A DNA stretch of 64,000 bases from Antedon mediterranea. Lineage: Eukaryota; Echinodermata; Crinoidea; Comatulida; Antedonidae. Shown piece by piece: positions 46,598 to 57,320 of this stretch. The DNA is taken from NCBI RefSeq assembly GCF_964355755.1, contig NC_092674.1, forward strand, positions 10,919,001 to 10,983,000. Direction: 5' to 3'. How positions within the stretch are numbered: the first letter of the stretch is position 1; every line of letters begins with the position of its first letter. The notes under the pieces are model-generated. The model had not been told where the DNA came from, did not search any database, and was given only the letters and a program-made list of their open reading frames with translations. The position numbers and the translations under genes were made by a program.

Positions 46598-48877
46598 AAT
46601 AGACTCATTTGTAAGTTTATACAAATGTTGGTTGGGGCTTGGTTATGGAGGAGGCTGTTATAACACAGTACAGTACTTCTTCGTTTCTTGAATACAAAAC
46701 ATTTTAAATTTCAAATATACAGTTGCATTTTTTTTATATGATACAATGCTAAAATGTTTTTTCATTTCCCTGATCTGACACATGTCTGTCCTTCCTATTA
46801 GCAGAAGTAGTATAATCATCTGGAGAAATTTCAGATAATCGCTACTTTAAGATTTCTCAAATCTGACATTCTTACAACATTTATTATTGCTATTATAAGC
46901 CATACTAGTGTCATACTTTGGTGATGGGACAAAGTTTGAATTTATCTTTCTATAATACACACAAATATTGGTATATTCTTGCTAATTGGTTGGTTAATTT
47001 TTCATCATTGGTTAGTTTGATCTATTCAACTACTGTAAAATGCTCTATTCAATGGTGCAATTCACTGTTTAGGTTGTTGTCAACATTATTGGGATTTTAG
47101 TGCTATATGATATGATAAAGTATGTGTAAAGTGTAATAATGCATTATAACATTAACAATGAGAACCTTGTTAAATTTAAAGGGGAGAAGAGGAAGGCCAC
47201 ATGGATGTCTTCTACCCCTGTATTGTGGTCGTTTAAGGCAGCATAGGTTTTTATAGAAATATGTTGGTCATTATTACCAACACCTAGAGAATAGCAAGTT
47301 GAAGTACCATTTTCCGGAAGAACCATCTTCCATAAGTTGATACAATACAGGCAATGTGAAACATGTAGGGCACATTCAACCAGACATCCCAGAATGTCAT
47401 TTCAAGATATCATGGCAATCTATTAATAACCAGAGAGATGACAGAACAGATGCTGATGCACATTATATTTTCAATTTCAAAATAGACATCTGTTTTCAAC
47501 TTGTTCTATTCTTTCTATCATCGAGTGAAAAATGAAACATAATATTCATAATACTAAAATGTCATGTTTATAGCGCGTGCTATATCATGCTATTTATAGA
47601 AACAAGGAGGAATGAAACTTCAATTCTATTACTATTAGTATGTTATTTTTCAAATTCAAATAATTTATGAATCATCGGAACTGTTAATCATGATTGGTCA
47701 ACTTAATTCCAAGTTAGAACCAAGCTTTAGAGATAACATTAGAATAAAGAAATGTATTTTTGAATGTTATATATTATCAGGGAAGTGTTACTTTACACTC
47801 TTCTCTGCTAATGCTAAAACTACAGTAGTGTATCTTCAATTTATTGAACATTAAGATCTATAAAACATCATACATTACACTTAAAACATTATGAAAACAT
47901 TTATGTCATTTGGGATGTAATGTACAGTAATAATAAAATTGGATCGATTTGATTCATTTAAATGACTAAATCTCTTTTATGCCTTTTATATAAGTGATTT
48001 ATTGTTAGCAAATAAATGTGCCTTTACAATTTATTAAAAGGAAAAAAATGCAAATATATAATGCGAATAATGCTAATGTAACACAATCACTCTCTGGGGA
48101 CAGAATATTAAAGTTCAGTTAAAATCAGTTATATAAAGTTGTAAATTATTCAAGGCTGACAAAACATTGTCAACACAATTTAAATTTATGGTTAATAAGA
48201 TGATGGTCCTATCAGAATTCACCTCGGTATTATCTATCAACATGTTGCTATGGCAACTAGTATACCTCCCACACTATAATAATTTATGTTTGTATTGCGA
48301 TTACAAAGCGCGACGTTTTCAAATATAATTCTAATTTGCTCGGTAAACATACGATTCTCTCATGTTGAATTCACACCGCTATTCTAAAAATAGATAATAC
48401 ATAATCAGATACATAAGATATATAATTGATGGAGGTGACAGCCATTACAATGTGTTATCAATTTGATATATATTCAGCCGTTAGATCTGCAAGACTATCT
48501 GTGTGTGATAAGTATTGCTATAATACAAACATCTAGCATTTAAAATTCTATCATATTTAAATTTGCTAAAAATGCACATTTTTTTAAAAATAGCAACAAA
48601 ATTCCATCAATTTATTTATACTAGCTATCCCATAAGTGCTTAATGGCAACGCTGCATCAACACCTCTAATAGTATTTTATTAAAATGTCAATTGATCTTC
48701 ATTTATTCATGTTTATATTAAGTTTTGTGCTTTTAAAAGGCTTTACAATATAAATAATGTAATTTAAATTCCATGAGATATATGAACTAATCAATTTAAA
48801 AGAAAACCTGGATACACTGTATGAGACTGGTTTATACAGAAATGTACACTTACGTACGGTCGAAACCTTTCCTTTGA
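46598..48877. other. Unassigned intronic DNA
   Basis: No gene or repeat family could be named. The segment 47150-47420 has a somewhat coding-like composition broken by stops and may be a transposon relic. Confidence 0.4.
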
Positions 48878-49201
48878 GACACCTCTATTAATGGGACACC
48901 TCTATTAATGGGACACCTCTATTAATGGGACACCTCTATTAAGGGGACACCTCTATTAAGGGGACATCTGTATTAAGAGGAAATCTGTATTAAGGGACAC
49001 CTCTATTAAGGAGACACCTCTATTAAGGAGACACCTCTATTAAGGGGACACCTCTATTAAGAGGAAATCTCTATTAAGAGGACACCTCTATTAAGGGGAC
49101 ACCTCTATTAAGAAAACACCTCTATTAAGGGGACACCTCTATTAAAAAGACACCTCTATTATTATTAAGGGGTCACCTCTATTAAGAGGAAATCTCTATA
49201 A
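48878..49201. repeat. 17-bp minisatellite CTCTATTAAGGGGACAC, left part
   Basis: About 18-20 units of CTCTATTAAGGGGACAC with variants (AATGGGAC, AAGAGGAAAT, AAGAAGAC). Each unit contains TTAA. The array is interrupted by the MITE at 49202 and resumes at 49540. Confidence 0.93.
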
Positions 49202-49539
49202 AGATGTATTTTCCCCCTGAAAAAATAATTCTTAAAAAAATTTTTGTTGAATATTCCATTTTAATGTAACATAATAGTTATCCACTTTGACCAAAAATTT
49301 GATCGAAGAAAAATGTATTTACCTGACAAAAAATGTAATTTAAAGGAAAAATGGTCAAATTGGCTGCCAGCCAATGGATTTTCGGTTGAATTTAACCATT
49401 TATTTTGTCATATTATAAGTATAATAATAAGTTTTTTTTTCTATGGAAGTGATTAACTTTATTAAAACTACAAAATAACATATTCAAATTCTGATTTAAT
49501 TAATCTTCATTTTTCATGTTTTTGGGGGACAATACATCT
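49202..49539. mobile_element. TTAA MITE (AGATGTATTGTCCC family), copy 2, inside a minisatellite
   Basis: Left end AGATGTATTTTCCCCC, right end GGGGGACAATACATCT. The right flank is TTAA (49540-49543); the left equivalent is ATAA, one change from TTAA. Both flanks belong to the 17-bp array, so the element used a unit's TTAA as its target. Shares internal sequence (GTGATTAACTTTATTAAAAC, CCAATGGATTTT) with copies at 52470 and 62244. Confidence 0.85.
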
Positions 49540-49650
49540 TTAAGAGGACCCTCTATTAAGGGGACACCTCTATTAATAAAACACCTCTATTAAGGGGACA
49601 CCTCTATTAAGAAGACACCTCTATTAATATTAAGGGGACACCTCCATTAA
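49540..49650. repeat. 17-bp minisatellite, right part
   Basis: Continuation of the array at 48878-49201 (ACCTCTATTAAGGGGAC units) after the MITE insertion. Confidence 0.9.
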
Positions 49651-51860
49651 ATAGGGTCTAAAAATAGGGTCTAAACATAGGGTCAAGAGTGATAATATAA
49701 TTTAAATATTATTAAACTTTTGTGTCATAAATGTTTATTACGGTACTAAAATCTGTTATGATTTATAGTAGGATTTTTATTTTTTTGCTTTAGTTAATTG
49801 TTGGTAAGATACAATATACTGTACCATATGAAAGATTACTGTTCAAATATTTCAGTCTTAAAATTAAATTTCAAGAGATTTATTCAAGAGAGACATATTA
49901 CATTATCAGTACCGACCTTCAACATTGTCTAAATGTAATATTATTAAGTATTTGACGCAGGCAGAAAGCTGACGGAAAAACTCAAGACTAAGCGCAATGG
50001 GCTGACAAGCACATGATCTAAGAGCCTAGAGCAGCGAGAGCCTGCAGCAGTGAGCTACACTGAATGCAGCCCTCATAAGTAAATGATCTGAGAGCCTAGA
50101 GCAGCAAGAGCCTGCAGCAGTGAGCCACACTGAATGCAGCCCTCATAAGTAAATGATCTGAAAGGCCTAAAGCATTTAAACATTCTATCACTTCTAAAAC
50201 GATAAAAAAATACACTAGAAAACTCGTAACCTACATTTCATGTTAAAGTAAAAACTATAATCATTAACAGTGATCTATAAATACAGCTATTAAACTTTAA
50301 TGTAATACTTTCTGCAAGACTTGAAACATTCATAGCCAATCAATACGCTGCTTTACATTTATGGTAGATGCAAATCTATAAATAGATTTTTTCAAGCAGA
50401 GAATTTTTTAGCAGGAGATACTTAACTTACAATCTAACATCTAACTAAATGTTAACACTGCCATGACCAACCTTTAAAATAGTAATATAACTAAAAGATA
50501 AAATTTATTAGTAAAAGATATTTTAAAAACTAGGCAAAGGTTACTTTCAAATTGTGCAATTAAAAGTGATATTTGACTTCATAAAATTTATTGACATTGA
50601 ATTATACATTATAGCCAGACATGTGTGTATTTACCATGCTTTGTACATGAGCCGGCCCGAAAATCTGTCAAAATGAGATAAATGCTGCCCCAACCAGCAT
50701 ATAATTAAATTAAAAGTTTAATAGTTTACATAGCATGCTTCGTTGTGTTTACATAGTTTGGAAAGTCTGTGTATTTTCAATTTTGTATTATACTATTACA
50801 AGCTTTTTTTTTTTTCAAACTATTCACAAAATTGTAAAATTAACATTAAATTAGATTTTATAAGACTTTATTAAAAGTCGATTGAAATTAAAGTTATTAT
50901 TTTTGGCAATATCGCCTTGTAAACAACTGACCCTCACCACAAACCACTCTACACCACACTCTGATACATCATTTCACTTTCCTCTGACAGAGTAACTATG
51001 ACTCACAACAACTATGAAACATCCAAATTTGTGTGAAGCACTTTCTATCTACCCCTCCCTACTTTCTGTATATAATTTATTAGTACATTTTAAACAACTT
51101 GTAAAAATGTAAAGATATATTACCTAAATTGTAGAGGCAATAAATCAAATATATTTTTAGATTAATTCTTCACAGGTCAAGAACCACACACAGTAAAACA
51201 TTTTTGTATTAATGATTTAGCTTGTATTAAATCATAAAAACAAAATTTGACCACTTAAATTATACCATTACTAGGTTTGAAAAATGCTTGATACCTAGCC
51301 ATTTGACCTCAGCTAAGGTCACCTTACCTGACCTTATTTTCCTGTTACTATATTTAGAACACTGAAATTATCTGCAGGCTAGATATGCAAGACGCATTGT
51401 AGATTCCTAAGCAATGGCCACGCTCTCAACCTAATTGATACATGCACAGGCATAACATGTAACGAGGATGAGACAGAATTTAAACAAGATGATAAATGTT
51501 TGCATGTAATAATATCTTCAAATAAGAATTTATTAATATCTATAAAAAAAATATTAAGTTTCATGAGACCATTACATTCAATATACAAGCAAGAAATGAA
51601 TGCATATAAAATCACATACGAATGAAATATGAATTTTAATATAAAGTCGTAGTTTTAAAACAGCCATCCAGAATTGGTCAGGATTATAAAATATCAATAT
51701 CAATATCAAATCAAAGACTTGAAAGACTGTACGAGCTAAGTTTCAAATCACAACTATACAGTATGTTACTAAAAACAGGAGAACCCCTCATTTTTGGACT
51801 ATATATTATCACACCCTTTCCACTGTTAATATCAAACCCCTACAATATCACCACTCCCGC
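49651..51860. other. Unassigned intronic DNA with a 69-bp duplication
   Basis: A 69-bp unit (GAGAGCCTAGAGCAGC ... AGCCCTCATAAGTAA) is present twice in tandem at about 50013-50163. The remainder is AT-rich and without recognised exons. Confidence 0.5.
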
Positions 51861-52160
51861 CTTATCATATTGTCCATTGCAATACACTGACACACCAACA
51901 CAATATGATATACTATTCAATGTCTGAGTTGAATAGTTTAAACTGGATAAATGGAATAAATAAGTTATAAATTTATTTTTCCAAAGTTTAAAAAACATAT
52001 GTAAAATAGCCTTATCATATTGTCCATTGCAATACACTGAAACACCAACACAATATGATATACTATACCATGTCTGAGTTGAATAGTTTAAACTGGATAT
52101 TAATGGAATAAATAAGTTATAAATTTATTTTTCCAAAGTTTAAAAAACATATGTAAAATA
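51861..52160. repeat. 150-bp tandem duplication
   Basis: The block starting CTTATCATATTGTCCATTGC at 51861 repeats at 52011 with few differences (one small TTA insertion). Confidence 0.93.
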
Positions 52161-52469
52161 GCATAGCATCATCAATATGGCTTGTTAAACAATTTAAACA
52201 ATATTCTAGAAAAAAAATTAATAATAAATTGCATTAGTTTCAGCTGACTAAGCACAACTACACATGAACAAACAATAGTCTTATTCACCTGGAAGAGTAA
52301 CTTGGACAATCTATAGGCACAAATATACCCAAGCACTTAAATACTTTTTCTATCTATTAAAGTATAAAATCCATTAATATTTCTGTACCTAAATTTGCAT
52401 AATATTAACAGTTATGAGACTTTCAATTGATAAAAGCGCTTTACAGAAAATGATCCCAATCAATGGATA

Positions 52470-52787
52470 ACAATACTCTTTGAAAAATAATTTTTTTTTT
52501 TTTAATTGAATATGCCATTTCAATGTCACATAATATGTATTTACTTCAACCAAAAATTGGATTTAAAAAAATTATTTGCCTGAAAAAATTGGAATTTAAA
52601 GAAAAAAATTGTCAAATTGGCTGCAAGCCAATGGATTTTTGGTTAAATTTAACCATATATTATCAAATTTTATATATATATATTTTTTGTGTTCGTTTTT
52701 TTTCTTCGGAAGTGATTAACTTTATTAAAACTATAAAATAATAATAATTAATATTCATTTATAATGTTTTTGGGGGACAATACATCT
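52470..52787. mobile_element. TTAA MITE (AGATGTATTGTCCC family), copy 3
   Basis: Right end GGGGGACAATACATCT followed by TTAA (52788-52791). The left end is worn away, but the internal sequence matches copies at 49202 and 62244. Confidence 0.75.
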
Positions 52788-52836
52788 TTAACTTTTGCAC
52801 TGATTTGTTCCACAAGCAAGGACCAAATTGAGAGAA

Positions 52837-53740
52837 GACATCCATTCCAATGTACAATCTTCTACAGTACTGTATGTGACATCCATTCCAATGTACAATC
52901 TTCTACAGTACTGTATGTGACATCCATTCCAATGTACAATCTTCTACAGTACTGTATGTGACATCCATTCCAATGTACAATCTTCTACAGTACTGTATGT
53001 GACATGCATTCCAATGTACAATCTTCTACAGTACTGTATGTGACATCCATTCCAATGTACAATCTTCTACAGTACTGTATGTGACATGCATTCCAATGTA
53101 CAATCTTCTACAGTACTGTATGTGACATCCATTCCAATGTACAATCTTCTACAGTACTGTATGTGACATGCATTCCAATGTACAATCTTCTACAGTACTG
53201 TATGTGACATCCATTCCAATGTACAATCTTCTACAGTACTGTATGTGACATGCATTCCAATGTACAATCTTCTACAGTACTGTATGTGACATCCATTCCA
53301 ATGTACAATCTTCTACAGTACTGTATGTGACATCCATTCCAATGTACAATCTTCTACAGTACTGTATGTGACATGCATTCCAATGTACAATCTTCTACAG
53401 TACTGTATGTGACATCCATTCCAATGTACAATCTTCTACAGTACTGTATGTGACATCCATTCCAATGTACAATCTTCTACAGTACTGTATGTGACATGCA
53501 TTCCAATGTACAATCTTCTACAGTACTGTATGTGAGATCCATTCCAATGTACAATCTTCTACAGTACTGTATGTGACATCCATTCCAATGTACAATCTTC
53601 TACAGTACTGTATGTGACATCCATTCCAATGTACAATCTTCTACAGTACTGTATGTGACATCCATTCCAATGTACAATCTTCTACAGTACTGTATGCGAC
53701 ATGCATTCCAATGTACAATCTTCTACAGTACTGTATGTGA
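52837..53740. repeat. 41-bp minisatellite, 22 copies, with internal palindrome
   Basis: Unit GACATCCATTCCAATG then TACAATCTTCTACAGTACTG and TATGT. It contains the 12-bp palindrome TACAGTACTGTA. The only frequent variant is CATCCAT/CATGCAT, alternating irregularly. The 65-codon frame at its start is a by-product. Confidence 0.97.
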
Positions 53741-55654
53741 GATCGCTGCCTGATCAAAGACCGCTCCTTTTACAACTATAAACCTTAATCAAATATAATA
53801 TAGCACGATACTCGTTATAGTATAATACCTAAAGATTTAAGTAAACTTTATTGTCAAATTATAGTAATCTGAAATTTGTTTTACTCATGGCAACAGTAAA
53901 ATTTACATAAAATACAGATAAATATTGAATGTATTAATTACAACTGGTTTGTTAATGTGACCAAATTATAATGTAAGGTAAAGTTTATAGCAATGTAGAT
54001 AATTAATTTGATATTATTACTAAAACTGAAACTAAGGTGACTGACCGGTTGATACATTTTAATAGATCCTATGACTGTAACACATTATGTACACAGCTAT
54101 AATAAGGACTTATTAGATTATGTGAACGTGCACACGACGGTCTTGTCCACATGGGTCATAGTCGACTGTTACTCGTCGACAGTAAGTGGACATTTACGTT
54201 GACGTGCCAGAAAACATGTAATGTAATGACCGTGGGACGTACTTGTAATCTCCATAGTAGTACTCGTCCATGGCCCAGCCCGGTGAAAGTACACAGGCTT
54301 AGGTCAGGCTGTAGCTTGGGCCTAGCCTAGATCCTTAATTTTCAGACCCAGGCCATACCTGTATTATTAAAAGTTTTATTGATGATGAATATGAAATTAA
54401 AAAAAAAAACACAAAAAATGAATAACAAGTTAGAAATAACTTGTTGAGGCTGGGCGCGGCCGAGCCTAGGACTTGTAGATATAACAATATATTATTACAA
54501 TATATTGATAACAATTTTAAAAAAACATTGTTTTGATGAAATATAAAGTGCGTCTTATACATCGACGATATAAAAAATACCGATATTTTACTCTCAGTTA
54601 GGGGGTGCGTCTACTCTTATACACAGGTGCGACTTATACATCGAAATATACGGTAGGTACTGTTAAATAACTACAGTAGAAGAAGTTAAGAACTAGTTTA
54701 CAGTAGAAGAAACAGGGCCTTAAAGATTATTTAATTTTACTCATAACTCCCTATCGGACTGATAAGCCTTTCACATAACAATCTCGTTGCCTGACAATAA
54801 ATAATATTGGGAAACTTCCAAAACTACCCTATCCTATTGATAATGTTATTATGAAACTACTTAACACAGTTAAATCCCATAACATAGAGAAAAAACAAAG
54901 GCTTTGATATCTGATGAAATCAAATCTTAATCTCAGTTGATTCAAATTGTCTATGAATATTTTGCTTTTTTTTATTTCAAGCATCTACTGTATAAAGAGG
55001 GTAACCCTTCCAGTTTTACCAGGTAGGTTAACAATTATCCAGGGGCCCTATTGATTAATAAATTAAGAATACATTCAACAAATTACAATATCACATAGAG
55101 TACAATATAAACAATAACAACCCTGGCATAGTCTTAAGGGTATAAAAAAATTGAATAATTACATTTTAATTTTAATAAAGAACTTTTGTTTAAAATTCAA
55201 ATAACAAATGCATTATTTATGGCAATACATTAATGTATCCTTTTTACTTCTTATGCGCATAATATTCAATAATACAAATGCAAATCATATATTAAGTACG
55301 ATAGTTCTATAAATAGAATACTATTGGAATTACTTATACAAAAATGAAATAACTACTACAGTATGTAGTCACTGTTTTATGTTGAATAATGTATAGCAGG
55401 ATTCGTATATGGAATAGAATATTTGTAATGAAATTTGGCTACAAAATTCAAGCATTTGAAAATGACATCCAATTTTTACATTGTTGATATTTTTTAGTAT
55501 ATCTCGCTCTTCGAGGAGAAATATGGCATTTATCGGTTTATCCAGGTAAGCTAGGCACGTAATAGACTACGAATTACAGATATTTTTGATAGTGTAAAGT
55601 GTATACTACTTAATTTCAAATTTAAATACAACTTTAAGTACAGAAGAATAAAAG
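53741..55654. other. Unassigned DNA left of the Kolobok-type element
   Basis: Holds a GC-richer patch at 54120-54330 with a 25-codon minus-strand frame (start 54271) of no known family. At 54545-54655 repeated GTGCG(T/A)CTTATACA motifs resemble a transposon end. No exon is supported. Confidence 0.4.
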
Positions 55655-55701
55655 AACCCTTATTTAAGGGACACCCTTATTTAAGGGACACCACTATTTA
55701 A
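55655..55701. repeat. Left fragment of the TATTTAAGGGACACC minisatellite
   Basis: Three units (CCTTATTTAAGGGACAC) ending in CACTATTTAA, whose TTAA (55698-55701) is the left target duplication of the transposon. The rest of the array is at 60438-60925. Confidence 0.9.
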
Positions 55702-55877
55702 AGTGCTAGTGCCACACTTTCGACAAATACGACATTTACTATTATCAGTATCAAGAATAATATATGTAGATACTGTGTTAAATTGAGTTTCAATAATAAA
55801 GTGTTATATATATGAAAAAAAAAGCAATATGTGTGTCGTTATTTGGTCACGAAATGTTACCTTTCGACATTTGTATG

Positions 55878-55885
55878 TGACGTCA
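55878..55885 (+). promoter_or_regulatory. CRE palindrome TGACGTCA in the left subterminal region
   Basis: Perfect CREB/ATF site 99 bp before the P2X7-like start codon and 176 bp from the left end. A TTATAA word follows at about 55937. A matching site lies in the right subterminal region. It may serve as a promoter element or as a subterminal protein-binding site. Confidence 0.6.
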
Positions 55886-55983
55886 CAGCCAGAACACCGA
55901 CGATCGCGAGGAGGAACTAACCTGCATCTTGCGCCTTATAACACACCCCGCGGCGATCACAACAAGCTTACTGAATATTTGTT

Positions 55984-56192
55984 ATGGATTCCGAAAGCGA
56001 TTTAGAAAGTGTTTCATCAGATAGACCAAGTAGTAGTAGTTCATCATCAAGTGATGAGGAAAATGGTACTGGCCTTATAATACCATATAATTTCGAACCA
56101 CGTTTTGAGGAACATGAATTACAAGACATTGATGAAGAAGCCCAAGGTGAAGATGTTGACATGATGGCTGCACGCCTGGATAATTTAGAATG
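55984..56192 (+). CDS. Kolobok-element P2X7-tail-like protein, exon 1
   Basis: First of two exons of a 209-aa protein. It encodes 69 codons plus 2 nt. MDSESDLESVSS is followed by a Ser tract, DEENGTG, then an acidic stretch (EEHELQDIDEEAQGEDVD) and MMAARLDNLEW. The donor GAATG|gtaggt splits the Trp codon (phase 2). The N-terminus looks disordered and acidic and I recognise no domain. The start codon is the first ATG after the candidate TTATAA. The gene lies wholly within the transposon and converges with the transposase gene. Confidence 0.88.
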
Positions 56193-56619
56193 GTAGGTGT
56201 TCCCCCGTTGTGGTTGTTGTAGTGAAGCGTCTGCTTGATTGGGCTAGGCCTAATTAATCAATCGAAGCTAGAGCTACCTCAGTGTTTCTAAATTCTAAAT
56301 ATACAATCGGTTTTTTTTTCAAATTTTGTGAGATGCCATACGTTAATATAAAGTCCCCATCGTAATTTGTTTGATGATTATTATTAGATGGGTCGGATTT
56401 GGGACGGTGGTTTAATAATAATAGGCTACTCCTTGCTTGGCTTGGGTTTGGTTATAATAATAGATGGACTAGGCCTAAAGTATTAATATTAATATTCTGG
56501 TCATAGTTCAAATGGGCATTTGAATTTCACTTGATTGAGTGACTGCTGATATGATCAACTAATTATAATCATAATAATTAATTTTATAATGACTAAATAC
56601 ATGTTTTCATCTTGTTCAG

Positions 56620-57040
56620 GTGTTCCTGTGAACATTGCCAAATCATGGGCTCAGGGGAAGAGTGCATCTGCTGCAAGGAGTGCGAAAACACAAGTGCTAA
56701 ACTTGAAGACAATGTCAATCTGTTCAACAATGATGCTCCATTCTCCTGCATCACAAATCATCCAGGTTTCAAGTCTGTTGCTCTTGACCCTTGGGTGCTG
56801 GAAGTAGCATGGCTTTCGTATAAGCAACACTATGATAAGAAAGTTATCTATAACGGACCAAAAAACAAAAAGTACCGTCACATATCGTACAGACAGTATG
56901 CCCGATGGATACATGGATATGTCGGAAAAAATATCCGTATAGTGCTTCCGTCTTGTGTTGTCTCTTGCATAAGAGCACATTTCCCACCACCTGGAGATGA
57001 CCCAGTGTTTACAGGATTTAAATTACCCGACCTAAATTAA
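56620..57040 (+). CDS. Kolobok-element P2X7-tail-like protein, exon 2 (ballast-type zinc domain)
   Basis: Acceptor cttgttcag precedes 56620; 139 residues after the split Trp, stop at 57038-57040. It encodes WCSCEHC ... EECICCKEC, then SCITNHPGF..., YRHISYRQYARWIHG, LPSCVVSCIRAHFP and FTGFKLPD. This order matches the C-terminal cytoplasmic ballast domain of P2X7: CxCxxC, CC, ITxSELF, AYRxYxxW, LPSCCRWRIRxxFP, GFKxP. That domain binds a dinuclear zinc cluster and guanine nucleotide in P2X7. No P2X channel segments are present, so this is a soluble protein carrying only the domain. The intron sits exactly at the domain boundary. AATAAA follows at 57108-57113. Its role in transposition is unknown. 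Confidence 0.9.
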
Positions 57041-57320
57041 AACAGCCATAGCAGCATTTTAATTTTCTTATACTATTTAGTATTAGGTTAATAATTTTTT
57101 GAAATTAAATAAAGTACAGTAATAATTTATACAATTTGCAACTCATTTTGATTTTATTGCTTCTCTCACTCATATACATCTCCAATACATTGTTATTGGG
57201 GAAAAAATGAAATAGTCTGAAAATACAGTACATTGTGGATATTTCAACAATTTTATTATGTCTACAATAATATGCTGTGTTCAATTCATTTATATGATTA
57301 ATAAACATGGTGTCAAGTTA
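57041..57320. terminator. Shared 3' region of the two convergent transposon genes
   Basis: Plus-strand AATAAA at 57108-57113 serves the P2X7-like gene. TTTATT at 57153-57158 gives AATAAA on the minus strand, 163 nt past the transposase stop. The two transcripts therefore end almost back to back. Confidence 0.6.

Noticed and set aside
50632-50661. 30-nt minus-strand micro-exon between ttttgacag and gtaaatac
   Set aside because: Splice-like ends, but inserting it would break the conserved G-(L/I)KT junction of ADCY9; likely chance.
52285-52306. 22-nt minus-strand micro-exon-like segment
   Set aside because: Only splice-like ends, frame-breaking length, no homology.
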